Shown here: positions 26,901 through 36,632 of the stretch, in pieces
Numbering within the stretch: position 1 is the stretch's first letter
How the letters are laid out: every line of letters starts with the position of its first letter
Origin: Priapulus caudatus
Lineage: Eukaryota; Priapulida; Priapulimorpha; Priapulimorphida; Priapulidae
Assembly: GCF_000485595.1 (NCBI RefSeq)
Contig: NW_014577497.1
Span: 104,808-141,439 of the forward strand
Reading direction: 5' to 3'
Length of the DNA stretch: 36,632 bases
The notes under the pieces: generated by a model
What the model saw: only the letters and a program-made list of their open reading frames with translations
Databases searched by the model: none
Told to the model about the DNA's origin: nothing
Program-made: the position numbers and the translations under genes

Positions 26901-29900
26901 CTTGTGTTGTGATCACGCTAGGCAGCCTAAAAAAGCTGTGTGGCTCTCTGATACCGATTGCTGCAGTTGACAACACCGCAGGAGAGCGGCGTTGTGATGG
27001 ATTTACTTAATAGGCGAATAAAATGAGCAGAGAACAGTGCGTTGCTCAATGTACTTGTACCATGCCTGAGCTGGTTTCTGTAATTGTCATGGCCGGCGGC
27101 GTTGCATTGTGGGTAATATGAAAAATCGAAAGAAAGAGAAAAAGAAGGAGGTGAGGGAGAGAGAGGTGTGGAGAGAGGGAGAGACAGACAGACAGACAAG
27201 ACAGACATGCACGTGCACATGCACACACACTATGTACATGTATATAAACTAGTGTACATACTATACAATATATATTACTATGTGTGTGTGTGTGCGTGCG
27301 TTTGTGCGTGCGTGCGTGTGTGCGCGCGCGTGCGTGTGTGTGCGCGCGCGCGCGTGCGTGTGTGTGCGCGCGCGCGCGTGTGTGTGCACGCACGCACACG
27401 AACACACAGGCACAGAGAGGGGAGCATCGAGGTTCTCTACCTATTTTCCTTCGGGGATGTCTGAGAGAGAAACGATCATAGTCATACAACTAACTGCGTG
27501 CAATGGGCATCCACAGGTGATGCACTAAAAGAAAACCAGGAACCAACTGGAGTTCAAGGTAAAAGGAACAACTGCCCACAAAAGAAAGCTCCACTTGCAT
27601 GTACTGGCCTGACTAGCAATATTATTAAATGTGGGATGGAGCCTCAAATCGATGTGCACAAGATGAGTGAGCTGATGACAAGTCTGAATCTAAAACCGAA
27701 ATCATGTGAGGTATACGTGAATTGAATTCGTTATATGATGTAAATGTAATTAATCATCAAATTTTTATAATTTTCAACAATTGTCATGCATTTGGATGTT
27801 TAGTAATGCTTGTATGGTACTTCACATCTAGAAAAAAAAATTATAGAGCAGAGGAGATAGTTATGCTTAGGTTTTGAGGTGCTAACTTCACTGTTTGAAT
27901 TCAATGTGTATAAATCATTTGTGCTTCATAACCAGTATATATTAATTACTTGTCTACATACCATGGGAATGTATATATATTAAGAATTAATCACTTAAAT
28001 ATTGTAAACACTTAGGAATTTCAAGACCCATTTAACCAGCCTAAAGATGATCTACCAGACAAGTTTATTGCTTTAGAAGCTGTCCTTGACAAGTGGGAGA
28101 CCTGTAAAGAGGAGATTGGATTTGACCCAGGTCAGTCAAAAGAAAATAATTTGGCAATTTAGGAAAATTTTACCTTCCTTGACAATCTTAGAATTTCACA
28201 GCGGTGCATGCAACGTCAAAAAGAGTGATTTTGCTAGAAGCACAATTCAACCAAATTTAATAAATGATCATATTCAACAATGTGGGTGATTCATGTTATA
28301 TTAATTTGATGCAGATGCAGTGAATTCCTTTTCATCCTCCACATCAGACACAGACAGTGAAGACGATGAGGATAATGAGGAAGAAGGTAGGAAAGCCGAG
28401 AATAAGTCTTGGCACATTTCTGGGATATGGCAGCTGCGTTTGATGATTTTCTAGGTTTAGTATTTTAGCTGTTGCAAAATGTAAAACGTGATAACGTTAT
28501 ATATGTTTTATTAATAATAACTACATTTTTATTTATTGAAGTTACAGCCTTGCTAACGACCATGGTAGTTATGGTTCCTGATATTGTTATTCTTTATTCA
28601 AGAAGAGGTAGCATCTGAACTAGACAGACACAGTGATGAGGATGATGATGATGATGCTGAAGAAGAAGGAGAAGAAACAGAAGAAGAAGACGATGAAGAG
28701 GAAGAAGAAGATCATGAAATCAAGAACAACCGCGCACAGTTTTTAGCGCTGACATCCTTTTTTGATCAAATCAAAGGTTTGCCAACCAGTTGCAAGCTTT
28801 ATAAATGGAAGGGAGTTGTAATAGATGTGTAATGCAACTGTTTTATAATAGTATCCATCAACCAAATTCCTTTTATTTACAATAGTTACAATCTTATATA
28901 CACACCATAATACAAGCGTGCCACAGTGGGTAAAACAGTTTTCGGAATAACTAGTAGTAGAATGGAAAAACACTCATTTGTGTAATGTGCTATGTGCATT
29001 TAAACATTTAGGTTTGAATTAAATATATTATATGGTGTCACATTTGATTGTATCATCTGTTTTTCCTAGATTATAACATCACTGGTTGGCCAGCTGCGAA
29101 TGTTATTGAGCTGGTGATTGGACTGAACATCATGGAAACATGTGATGAATCAATCACAACAATAGGTAAATGCGGAAGGGGTTTAAATTTACTGTAGGTT
29201 GAAATTTGACATTGCTTTGTTATCTGTTCATGTAATACACGTTTTACATCTGACAAGAAAAATATACAAGTTTTATTGAATCGAGGAAATAAATTCCTCA
29301 TCATATTGTGCTTAAAAAAGGAAGCTATTGATTTCTGTTCCAGTGCTGCACAATATTCTCAATCAGTGGAAACCTTCATCACTCCTGTGGGCTGAATTCT
29401 TGGTCGGTCTGACTGAAGATATTGGCGATGATTCTGAATCCCTGGCGTATGCCATCACCATGTGGCTGGGTGCATATGAAGGTAAGTCTACGTGAGAACG
29501 AATCTTATAATCTTTATACAGCTTTTAACTGGATTGGGTACATTTTTTGGATCAAATGTACTTGAATACACGAATACCGTAGTCCTCAGTCAGAATAATT
29601 CATTTATTGCACTTAGTGTAAGTGCTCATAAGCAAAAACGTATGAGCTGGCATGCATGAGTGCACATAAATCTAATGGCACAGGTGAGATGGTGGGGATG
29701 TAACCTTGTTTATGCGCCATGTATATATATATACGCAGCATTCGGCCACCTGCACAGGTAGAGAGACCTGGCCCATATGCAAGCAGAGTGAGCTGTGATT
29801 GGATGACAATATTCTACCAGAATTTAGAATGCCGCCGTAGCAAATTTGTGAACAACGACAATCGCGTATATGTAATGCTAGACGCACACTATAAGATTTT

Positions 29901-32900
29901 GCTTGGGCCGCAGTCGTAAGCCCTCGCACACCATACGCTCGGCAGCCGATCGATCGGGAGGCCCCCGCACACTGTACGACTTAAAGTCGGCGCTAACCAT
30001 GGCGCTCTCGTGGCGTTCCAAGCGGATTTAGCGTGTACTAAGGGTCGGGAGTGTTTCCCCGCCATTTTGACTGAATGTGGTTTCCATGGCGCTGCTCTGT
30101 GATTGGTTAATTTTCTTCAGCGCTCGGCGGCAGGTCGGATGGCCACGCACACTATCCGAGTCGCGTCGTATACCCTCGCACACTATACGACTCGCTCCGC
30201 TCCCGATTCAAAATTCGAATCGGCCCAAAATGACCTCCCGATCGTGTCAAACCAGTCGATAGCCAGACGCAAGGCCTCTCGATCCAGACGTAAGCCTCTC
30301 GATCCCGCTCGGGTCGTATAGTGTGCGGCTAGCATTAGAGACGCTACAGTTTCAAATGGATTTGATATCTTTTTCTGCTCGTTATACTTACTGTTGACGT
30401 GTTGACTGTTGTAGATGGAGAGGTTCATCTGTATTTTGGCGGTTTACTCGCTGGACTCATTCAGTTGGACGGAAACCAGCAGAGGGCGCTGGCAGAGTGT
30501 GAAGCAGTGCTGACGGTCTTGCCGGATGTTCTTCCCTTTGTAAACTTGGAGTTGTCAGTAGAGGGTGCTATCGTGGGAATGCTGAGAGTAATGGCACACA
30601 AAGAGGTTGATTTCCACAATTTGTTCTACATTTGTATTTAATTAAATTTCTCTGTGGCGTGATGGTCCTACATAATATATAGTCAACTTCACCTATACAT
30701 ATATTACCAGGAGTGATTGAAAATACATTTAGTTTTTGTTCACTCTAGTTATTACCATCACTATCTGTATACTCAAGTATAAGAACTCGTGCACGTTGAA
30801 ATTGGATACATGGGAGTTATAATTATTCATATGTTCTGTGCTCTCATCACATTTACATAGAACAATACATTACAATCTCTTTGCTGTAGAATATGCTCAC
30901 AGATGTACTGATAATATGCATTTCTGCATGTTGTAACTTGTATATATCGACTTGTGTGGGTTAACTAACTTTAACAGCATATGCATTTATTTTCCAGAAA
31001 CGTTTTCATAGCTTAACTGTATTGTGATGACTTTTCTAGCCAATTCCCTGTACGTCTGAAGTATTGAAATATTGCAAAGTAAAACCTTTATTTACCTTTA
31101 TTTAAATACCTAGGACTACAAAGTATTTCTTTATTTGTCAGTAATTGGGGAATACACAACTTTACAACAAATACAGTGAAATGCAATGAAGCTTAAAAAG
31201 AGAATATTGTAGACCTGTTCTTGTCTAGGCTGCAATTAAAATAAATGGCTTGAAGCCATCATTCCCTTCTTTGAACCACACTAACTGGAGTTGGTAAACA
31301 CTTCATTTCAATGCTGCAGGTAGCAGAGTTTCTGCGACAGTGTTGGTTGAAAGAGTCGAAGGATATGAGTGATTGGATGGACTGCTTCTGTGACACTGAG
31401 GACTGCCAGTGCATAAACGTGGACTGGGATGAAGCAGTAGTCTCCTTCCGAGGTGACGTATTCGTAAACAAAGTTAATGGTGGTTTATGCAGTATTTCAA
31501 ATACGAAAAATGTTTGGGAACAACTGGGAAATCATCATCAGAAGTAATGTAATTTCATGTTCTAAATAATTATGCTGAAATATTCACTACACTTATACAG
31601 ACATCTTTTACTAGACGATGCCCAGTGATCCAATTTATACCAAATGTATGTTGGTAATTGTCATAAAATACGTCATAGTGTCTTGTTCCATGACACACAC
31701 CATCCAACCTCAATCCAACTCGCCAATTAACTATGATCTAAATGTGACAGAATTGGTCTAAATATACACCACACAAGCTGTCCATGAGCTAGCAATATAT
31801 CATTAAGTTTGTTATCTTGTATTGTTTGTATTCAACACACACTTTTCAATACGCACTTTTCAGCTTGTCAGTTGCCACTTGTATATGCAAGAAGCAACTC
31901 TGTTATAAAAAAAAAATGTAGTTGTCCATCTATCTAATATGTCTAATCTGGAGGAAATAAAATAAAATAAATATTAACAAGCTTGCATATCACATAACTT
32001 TTAACTTCTCTTCTGTAACAGTCTTTTAATAAGAAAATACAACTGTCAACATTTCACTCGGTACGACAATTTGTAATTAATTTTCCACATAAAGTATGGA
32101 AAATAATGTATAAAATAAAAGACAATAATAATGTGTAATGTAAAATATAACATAAAATGTAGTAATGCATGAAATCTTTGTGTCAACTTCCAGTTATTTG
32201 GGACATGATTGAGCAGTACGATGTGTGGGATGAACAGAAGAGGGTGGAGTTCTTCCAGGAGGCAACTGCTGGGCTGTGGTCACGCGACATACTCATGGTT
32301 GTTGCGGAGATGCTGTTTTTTGACGATAAGCTAAAAGTGCTGGACGGCTGCAAGTACCGGGAGACGGATGGTAAGCGTGGATGTAAGGCTGCCGAGCACA
32401 TTGTTGTACTTGCTGCAAATAATTGCGAGCTATAAATGGCTGAGATGTCGTCATGTTTGTCACGGGTTGTATTCTCATCTGTTCATGCAGCTGGATAAAG
32501 CTTGACTGTATGGCAGAGATAATATTAACGGTATGTATTATATCATGTACTTACATGCATGTCATTTTATTTTGAATGCCACGAAGATCAACAGCAGACA
32601 GTTGTAAAGGAATAGCTATATGTTAATTGTCTCCAAGTTTTGTCAGTCATTTCCTATACTTTGCATCACTGGTTATAAATATTAAACGTTAGATTCGGTA
32701 CAATATTTTCTGGGTTTTGACTTATTTGACTTATTATTATATCATAATTGCGCAATCAATTCATGGTTTATCGAACCGATGTTTGAAAATAAAAGTTGGA
32801 CCCAATCCCAGCACTATACGCATGCACCCACGCACACATTCTTTATTTCTTTTACAGCTGAAGGCTGTGCTCATGGCTCAGATGCTGAACAACGTGCCAA

Positions 32901-33091
32901 CACGAAAATGACTCCTAAAAAATGTCTCGGAGAGGTAAGCCTTAACACAGCACTTGAATAAAAATCAAAGTTTAATCAAACCTAGTATGAAGTGTAAACT
33001 GTGGTAACCCTATGCACAGATCGAGGGACCATTCACAATTATCAAACATCACAAGCATACAGACCATACATTTTTCAGATTTGGTGTGAAG
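23950..33091 (+). CDS. CCCH zinc-finger protein with makorin-type finger pair and unknown helical region (13 exons, 3' end not seen)
   Basis: Exons: 23950-24060, 25483-25699, 27517-27710, 28016-28130, 28315-28386, 28603-28776, 29070-29165, 29344-29481, 30415-30605, 31320-31452, 32194-32370, 32858-32934 and 33020-33091. Phases agree throughout and give 589 codons, still open. Donors after exons 6 and 9 (gtttgc, gttgat) are weak. The ATG lies in a strong Kozak context (A at -3, G at +4). Residues 13-31 and 39-57 form two CX7CX5CX3H fingers (CRYYLRGSC.., ICKFFRKGTC..), spaced and worded as in makorins, which bind RNA. No RING finger follows. A Ser then Asp/Glu-rich stretch lies near 220-290, followed by about 300 residues of helix-like sequence (for example AYAITMWLGAYEDGEVHLYF, DWMDCFCDTEDCQCINVDWD) that I do not recognise. 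An RNA-binding role is inferred from the fingers only. Confidence 0.72.
24284..24380 (+). repeat. 40-bp tandem repeat, about 2.4 copies
   Basis: The block starting aatcacacccttaagaggca recurs at 24284, 24324 and 24364, exactly 40 bp apart, with tatggaga or gatggaga between. It lies in intron 1 of the CCCH gene. Confidence 0.9.
24853..24907 (-). mobile_element. Probable hAT element end with CCGCGG palindromes
   Basis: Read on the minus strand the sequence starts cagggatgagaatcttccgc and contains three ccgcgg motifs in palindromic arrangement. CAGGGATG-type ends with ATCCGCGGAT motifs are known from hAT elements. I did not find a matching opposite end, so this is a fragment. It lies in intron 1 of the CCCH gene. 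Confidence 0.45.
26148..26665 (+). pseudogene. Decayed SWIM zinc-finger element protein fragment
   Basis: The fragment opens MDKYFDSLDNVAKARYLEKI, is then broken by stops and frame changes (a readable piece is YTLKDFQNHKSLDAHDR in another frame) and recovers at 26408. There a SWIM-type finger CNCKAGLGEFCSH (CxCx7CxH) is followed by VASVLFYVEYAARA and YWMP. This arrangement is that of transposon-like SWIM proteins, often with a YqaJ-type exonuclease domain, common in sponges and cnidarians. No nuclease part is present here. It lies in intron 2 of the CCCH gene and directly precedes a copy of the fold-back arm. Confidence 0.65.
26692..26868 (+). repeat. Third copy of the fold-back arm end
   Basis: From gcggcgtgcg through gtgtgttgcag, gagcatttgac, ggcatttac, aattatcggcaata, gtagagaaacattaagac and taaatacatttcgtgtttat to tgctccaagc, this follows the outer part of the right arm of the fold-back element at 20.9-21.07 kb. 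It is a link between that element and the SWIM remnant just upstream. Confidence 0.85.
27139..27234 (+). repeat. GA / GACA / CA-rich microsatellite cluster
   Basis: Short runs of GAGA, GACA (gacagacagacagaca) and CA follow one another within intron 2 of the CCCH gene. Confidence 0.8.
27281..27400 (+). repeat. Long alternating purine-pyrimidine tract, Z-DNA-prone
   Basis: About 120 bases of TG, TGCG and CGCG units with a single break (gcgtttgtgcg near 27300). CGCGCGCG blocks make left-handed DNA likely under supercoiling. The tract ends about 115 bp before exon 3 of the CCCH gene. Open frames across it on both strands are artefacts. Confidence 0.9.
29876..30336. mobile_element. MITE with repeated CGCACACTATACGA subterminal motifs
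   Basis: Ends aatgctagacgcacactata and tatagtgtgcggctagcatt are inverted copies with one mismatch. The motif cgcacactatacgact and close variants recur at least five times inside (cgcacaccatacgctc, cgcacactgtacgact, cgcacactatccgagt). The bulk is GC-richer than the host intron and has no coding capacity. The superfamily is uncertain. It lies in intron 8 of the CCCH gene. Confidence 0.75.
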
Positions 33092-33108
33092 GTATGAATC
33101 CCATTACC

Positions 33109-33420
33109 CAGGGTTCGACACTAACGCTAGTCCGTTAGTCCGAGACTAGTAAAAAATCAGAAGGACTAGTAGATTCCCATAGCAGTTAGTCCGGCGGGAC
33201 TAGTTATATTTTCCACGTCCCTCACCGTCCCAATTTCCCATCGATTTTACCGGCGGCAGCGTCTCTCATCCAAGATCCAAGGAGCTATATATAACTCGTC
33301 CACATTAACAAGTTTTCCCTGTTAGACGCGCTAGTCCAAGTAGAGTAGACGCTAGCACGCTCTAAGCATGCTGCTAGACCCTACGGCAGTACAAACATTG
33401 TTAAACAATGGACCCACGAA
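33109..33420 (+). mobile_element. 5' end of a hAT-like element, fragment
   Basis: The sequence cagggttcgacactaacg resembles hAT terminal repeats, and gactag / ctagtc motifs are repeated over the next 100 bases. I see no matching right end, so the right limit is only an estimate. It begins 17 bp after the last visible CCCH exon. Confidence 0.45.
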
Positions 33421-33601
33421 CCCAGTCTACCAAGCTTGACAGTAGCTGTTGACATAGAACAAACGGTCTGATTGTAGAAATGACGCAACTAATCAGTTAT
33501 AGGCTCTCATAGGGAGGTATTTACATCGCAACCACATCGCATGCGTGTGTTACTTGAAGCAGTCCATTCAAATAGTAGTGAAGCTAATAGTAGGTACATC
33601 C

Positions 33602-34804
33602 TTATCCATTTACTGCCATCATTTCATGGTATATCAAGTCCCATTGAGCAACGTACTGCTTCTGCTTGGCATGCCCGATGATTCCGTCACTGCATTTAGA
33701 TGATAGGTTTATACTTTGTTCAAGCTTCTGGTCACCACCGACTGCAGTGAAGCGGCCGGGGTTCTCCTTGATGGAAAAGTTCCCATTTGAGAAGTTCACA
33801 TGCACTGATGGTGCAGTTTGAGGTAAACGCCGCATGTCTTTCAGGTAGACAGAGCACCAGCAAAGATAGTTGGTCGAGTCAAAGGCAGTGAATAGGTATA
33901 GAGCACGTTGGACGGCATCAAGATGAAGTTCCCATATCCCCTCACGATCTGCTCTCAACAGATCATGCACCACAGCCATCATGCGGGGAAACTGAGCCCA
34001 GAATCTGAAGTTCTCATTCACAGCAGACCCTGTTGCGATGAACGTATTCAGATCTTCGAATAACTTCGTGGATGCAGTTGCAGTAAGACTGGCCATCAAC
34101 TTCTGACTGTCAGTGACGTTCTTCTTCGTAACACTTGATTTGAGATCAGTCAGGATAGCAAGCTCTTGTGAATATCGCTCAACACCTCTCTCGGCAAATA
34201 ATTCTTTGAGTAGACGCTGGAACGTTTGAGCAAGGAGTTGCATGCCTTGAAGACAGCGGCTGTAGTGTCCTCCCTTGAGAACTGAGTTCTGAATAATGGC
34301 TGGACCAAAGACACCGGCCTGTAGCCAGGTCATGTCGGCTCCACTTCCACCGAGGGCTTTTCCAATGCACTTCAAAACAGTTTTCACCAAGTGAAATGTC
34401 CCCAAGCATGGGACTAGAGTGCTGAATTCCTGCGGTCTCATCAATTGAATTGCCTTGACGATACAGTATACTCCTTCGTCACAATACATTGGGATTTCTG
34501 TTTGAACCAGCTGTGAGCCAATGGACATGAAATTCCTCATCGCAGAATAAACGGTTGCATACTCAGTAACAGGATAGGGCAGGACAGCCAAGAATGCAAG
34601 GTTCTTTTCTGGGATGTTCTCCTCTGTCCATACAGCGTTGCTTGCACTCCAAGAAGGCATTGTTTGTGATGGAGGATAGATGGAGACCTGATTTTGGGTG
34701 ACATCTACGCGGGCAAGAGACCAGATAGTATCTTTCAGTTTAGCTGCATCAGCATTTACAGATAAATAGACAGCCACGCTCATCACGATCGCCCCACGCT
34801 CCAA
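33602..34804 (-). pseudogene. N-terminal half of the PIN/CXC transposon protein family
   Basis: One uninterrupted frame of 400 codons. Motifs include LAVLPYPVTEYATVYSAMRNF, IPMYCDEGVYCI, VPCLGTFHLVKTVLKCIGK, GVFGPAIIQNSVLKGGHYSR, LLRADREGIWELHLDAVQRA, FTAFDSTNYLCWCSVYLKDM, TAVGGDQKLEQSINLSSK and AQWDLIYHEMMAV. From memory these belong to the N-terminal part of the same transposon-borne family whose nuclease half is at 11.9-13.7 kb. The frame is intact but stops right after the HEMMAV motif, and its start runs into repeat sequence, so the gene is truncated at both ends. No inverted repeat like that at 11.4 kb is visible around it. Domain function is unknown. Confidence 0.6.
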
Positions 34805-35935
34805 AAATTTGCCCGAGCGTGGTTGAGAGCGTGGCCAATTGGGCCCCAGCCGGGCCCAGCGCCGATACTATGATCTAATTACGTCGATACTACGATCTAA
34901 GTGCGTCTTTACCCCGATCTCATTGCGCTCAACAAGCTTTCACCACGCTCAACACCACGCTGCATCACGCTTGCACTGCGCTCACTGCGTATTTATTGCG
35001 ACCAATCAGATCGCATTGTGTTCGAACGACGCTTGCACTGCGCCTAAGCAACGCTCACCGCGCCTCAACTGCGTGCCAGTCACGCTCCTAGTGCGACTTA
35101 ATCATGCTCTAGGCAGGCGCCGACTGCGCTGGCAACGACCATATAAATACCGCGCCGCGTTCTAGATATCATCATTCGTTCTGCTGTGCTGTTCACATCA
35201 AGATTATTTTCTACTGATTTTATACCCATAATAGCTAGTATAATAGTATGCTACAACTATGTCACCAAAAGACTTCTATTTCTCCTCCTCATCCTCCTCA
35301 GCATGATGAGGGCTTGGCAATCAAGTAATTCGAGTTGTCCTTCTACGAGAAACATGGCATGGAGTAGTGTTGCCTCATCCATAGTGGACACTGAACTGGT
35401 GGGGTGGCCAGGGTAGCACCCCAAGTTATACCCCAAGTTCACAGGACGTGATCTGAGCGTAACTAACACATAATGCGAACGCCACAACGGCGTGGTCTGA
35501 GCGTGTTGGGCGTAGTACAATCGTAGTACGAACGGGTCGAGCTTGCTAGAGACGCACCATGGTCATAGCGAGAGCGTGGTCAGGTAGCAGAGACATCTCC
35601 ATGGACGTAGTAACAGCGTGATGAAAACGTATTGACATCGTGCTGAGAACGGGGTGACAATTTTCACGCACCCGACACGCTTGCGATACGATCATTAAGT
35701 TCGTACTACGCTCGAGTTACGTGGGTAATACACCTTCCACGTCTCTAATACGCCCGTACTGCGCTGTCTTTCCGCCACGCTCGCACCACGATTGTTTTGA
35801 ACATGTTCAAAGTTTGGCCACACTCTCCATGTCCATATACGTTCATATACTGCGTTCTCACGTTTCCACCATGCTCTTAGAGCGTAGTACGAGCGTAGTG
35901 AGATCGGGTCCCTAGTGTGAATGGGGTATCACTGC
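34785..35935. mobile_element. Harbinger-like element with dense ACGCTC motifs
   Basis: CACGCTC, GCGCTCA and their complements (GAGCGTAG, GAGCGTGG) occur dozens of times in two blocks (about 34.79-35.12 and 35.44-35.90 kb) around a motif-free centre. The right side ends near ccctagtgtgaatgggg. The centre holds a short minus-strand frame like the start of a PIF/Harbinger transposase. The left end is not clear and borders the truncated 400-codon frame. Subterminal motif arrays of this sort are usual for DNA transposons. The superfamily call rests on the short peptide. Confidence 0.5.
35257..35382 (-). pseudogene. Possible N-terminal stub of a PIF/Harbinger transposase
   Basis: A 41-codon frame reads MDEATLLHAMFLVEGQLELL, continues with a leucine-rich stretch and ends LRRMRRRNRSLLVT before a stop. 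A MDE start with an acidic/leucine helix followed by an arginine cluster is typical of the start of HARBI1-like nucleases. The catalytic region is absent. This could also be chance. Confidence 0.35.
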
Positions 35936-36034
35936 AAATATTTCTTTCTGTAAGTAAGATTTCGCAGTCACCATGAAGTGCTGAACATGACCGTCATCGT
36001 CACTGGTTGATGCTCAAGTCATTACATACATTGT

Positions 36035-36110
36035 ATAAATCAACAAATTTTCCTAAGTCAACACAAATATGCTGGTCACAAAAGTGTCGACTTATGCAAG
36101 TTTTACTGTA
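36035..36110 (-). mobile_element. Possible pogo/Tigger-like element end
   Basis: Read on the minus strand the segment starts tacagtaaaacttgcataag and continues tcgacacttttgtgac. CAGTAAAACCT-like ends beside TA are typical of pogo-type elements. The opposite end is not seen. Confidence 0.35.
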
Positions 36111-36275
36111 CTTTCTATTTCATGCAAACAAGTGACAGATCCAGGGGGCAGGAGACACCCCCCCCCCCATTTTTGAACAAACACATACATAGAAGCAAAG
36201 ATCAATTGTACATGATCTTTGATAGAAGTGAGTGGCCTTGTCGGTCTGTGCCCCCCTTTTTTTTTTTATCAAAAC

Positions 36276-36365
36276 TGGACTCGAACTCGGACTCGAGTGG
36301 TGTGGACTCGGACTCGGACTCGGGTGGCGCGGACTCGGACTCGGACTCGGGGGGTGCGGACTCGA
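36276..36365 (+). repeat. 27-bp minisatellite of GGACTC units
   Basis: Three copies of a 27-bp block made of ggactcggactcggactcgg plus a ggtggcgc-like spacer. Because the period is divisible by three, it yields Ser-Asp or Ser-Glu repeat frames on both strands, which are not genes. Confidence 0.9.
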
Positions 36366-36632
36366 CTACAACACTGGTTACTATATGGTGTAGTAAGAGT
36401 ACCAAATTTGGGCATGTGACATCAATTATCAGCACTCCAAGCGGCGACGAAAACCGATAGCCAAAAGGCTTAGGGGCGAGAAGGATGGTGAATAATGTGT
36501 ATGCGAGGCGCCGTGAGGCCTGTGGGAGGAGAAGTTTTCGAGCCAATATCTCAGCCTAGGAGTATCGTATTGACAAGCGGTTGGTCTTGTTTTAGAGAGC
36601 AAAGAATTCTGCTTAATGCAGACAAAGTAGAC

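Noticed and set aside
27046-27489. 147-codon minus-strand frame and several plus-strand frames
   Set aside because: They are translations of the TG/CG and CA microsatellites and have only Cys/Val/Arg or His/Thr/Arg repeats.
36122-36546. Overlapping frames with Ser-Asp and Ser-Glu repeats on both strands
   Set aside because: Produced by the 27-bp GGACTC minisatellite, whose period keeps all frames open.

Overview
This is a eukaryotic, almost certainly metazoan, nuclear window. Both recognisable host genes are split into many small exons with GT-AG introns. The spaces between exons are AT-rich and filled with microsatellites, palindromes and DNA-transposon remnants. The mix of transposon families (a PIN/FEN-like nuclease with a CXC domain, a SWIM zinc-finger remnant, hAT, Mutator-like and Harbinger-like pieces) and TTAGGG-type repeats suggest a marine invertebrate such as a sponge or cnidarian. 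I cannot name the species. I saw no rRNA, tRNA or CRISPR array by eye.

Layout. Positions 1-7592 hold no gene I can support: microsatellites, a 146-bp tandem repeat, hairpins and two degenerate minisatellites next to the first gene. Positions 7593-21885, minus strand, hold a complete nine-exon gene for a 488-residue protein with a signal peptide, a lumenal domain and seven membrane segments, of the GOST / lung-7TM class (GPR107/GPR108/TMEM87/GPR180 relatives). Its introns carry three short Mutator-type MITEs with exact 9-bp target duplications, an Academ-like element with long terminal inverted repeats, a hAT MITE and a large fold-back element. Positions 21886-23949 form a divergent intergenic region of about 2 kb.

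Positions 23950-33091, plus strand, hold the first 13 exons (589 codons, open at the 3' end) of a gene starting with two makorin-type CCCH zinc fingers, then a Ser/Asp/Glu-rich linker and a long helical region I do not recognise. Its introns carry a decayed SWIM-finger element, a 120-bp Z-DNA-prone tract and a MITE with repeated subterminal motifs. Positions 33100-36632 are mostly mobile-element debris: a hAT end, a 400-codon minus-strand ORF that looks like the N-terminal half of the protein whose C-terminal half lies at 11.9-13.7 kb, a Harbinger-like element with dense ACGCTC motifs, and a pogo-like end.

The two host genes are head to head and could share the intergenic promoter region, but nothing in the sequence shows a common function. 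The most noteworthy signals are the PIN/CXC element and its complementary half, the 266-bp MITE family that carries telomere-like repeats, the nested insertion in the fold-back element, and the unusual architecture of the CCCH gene.
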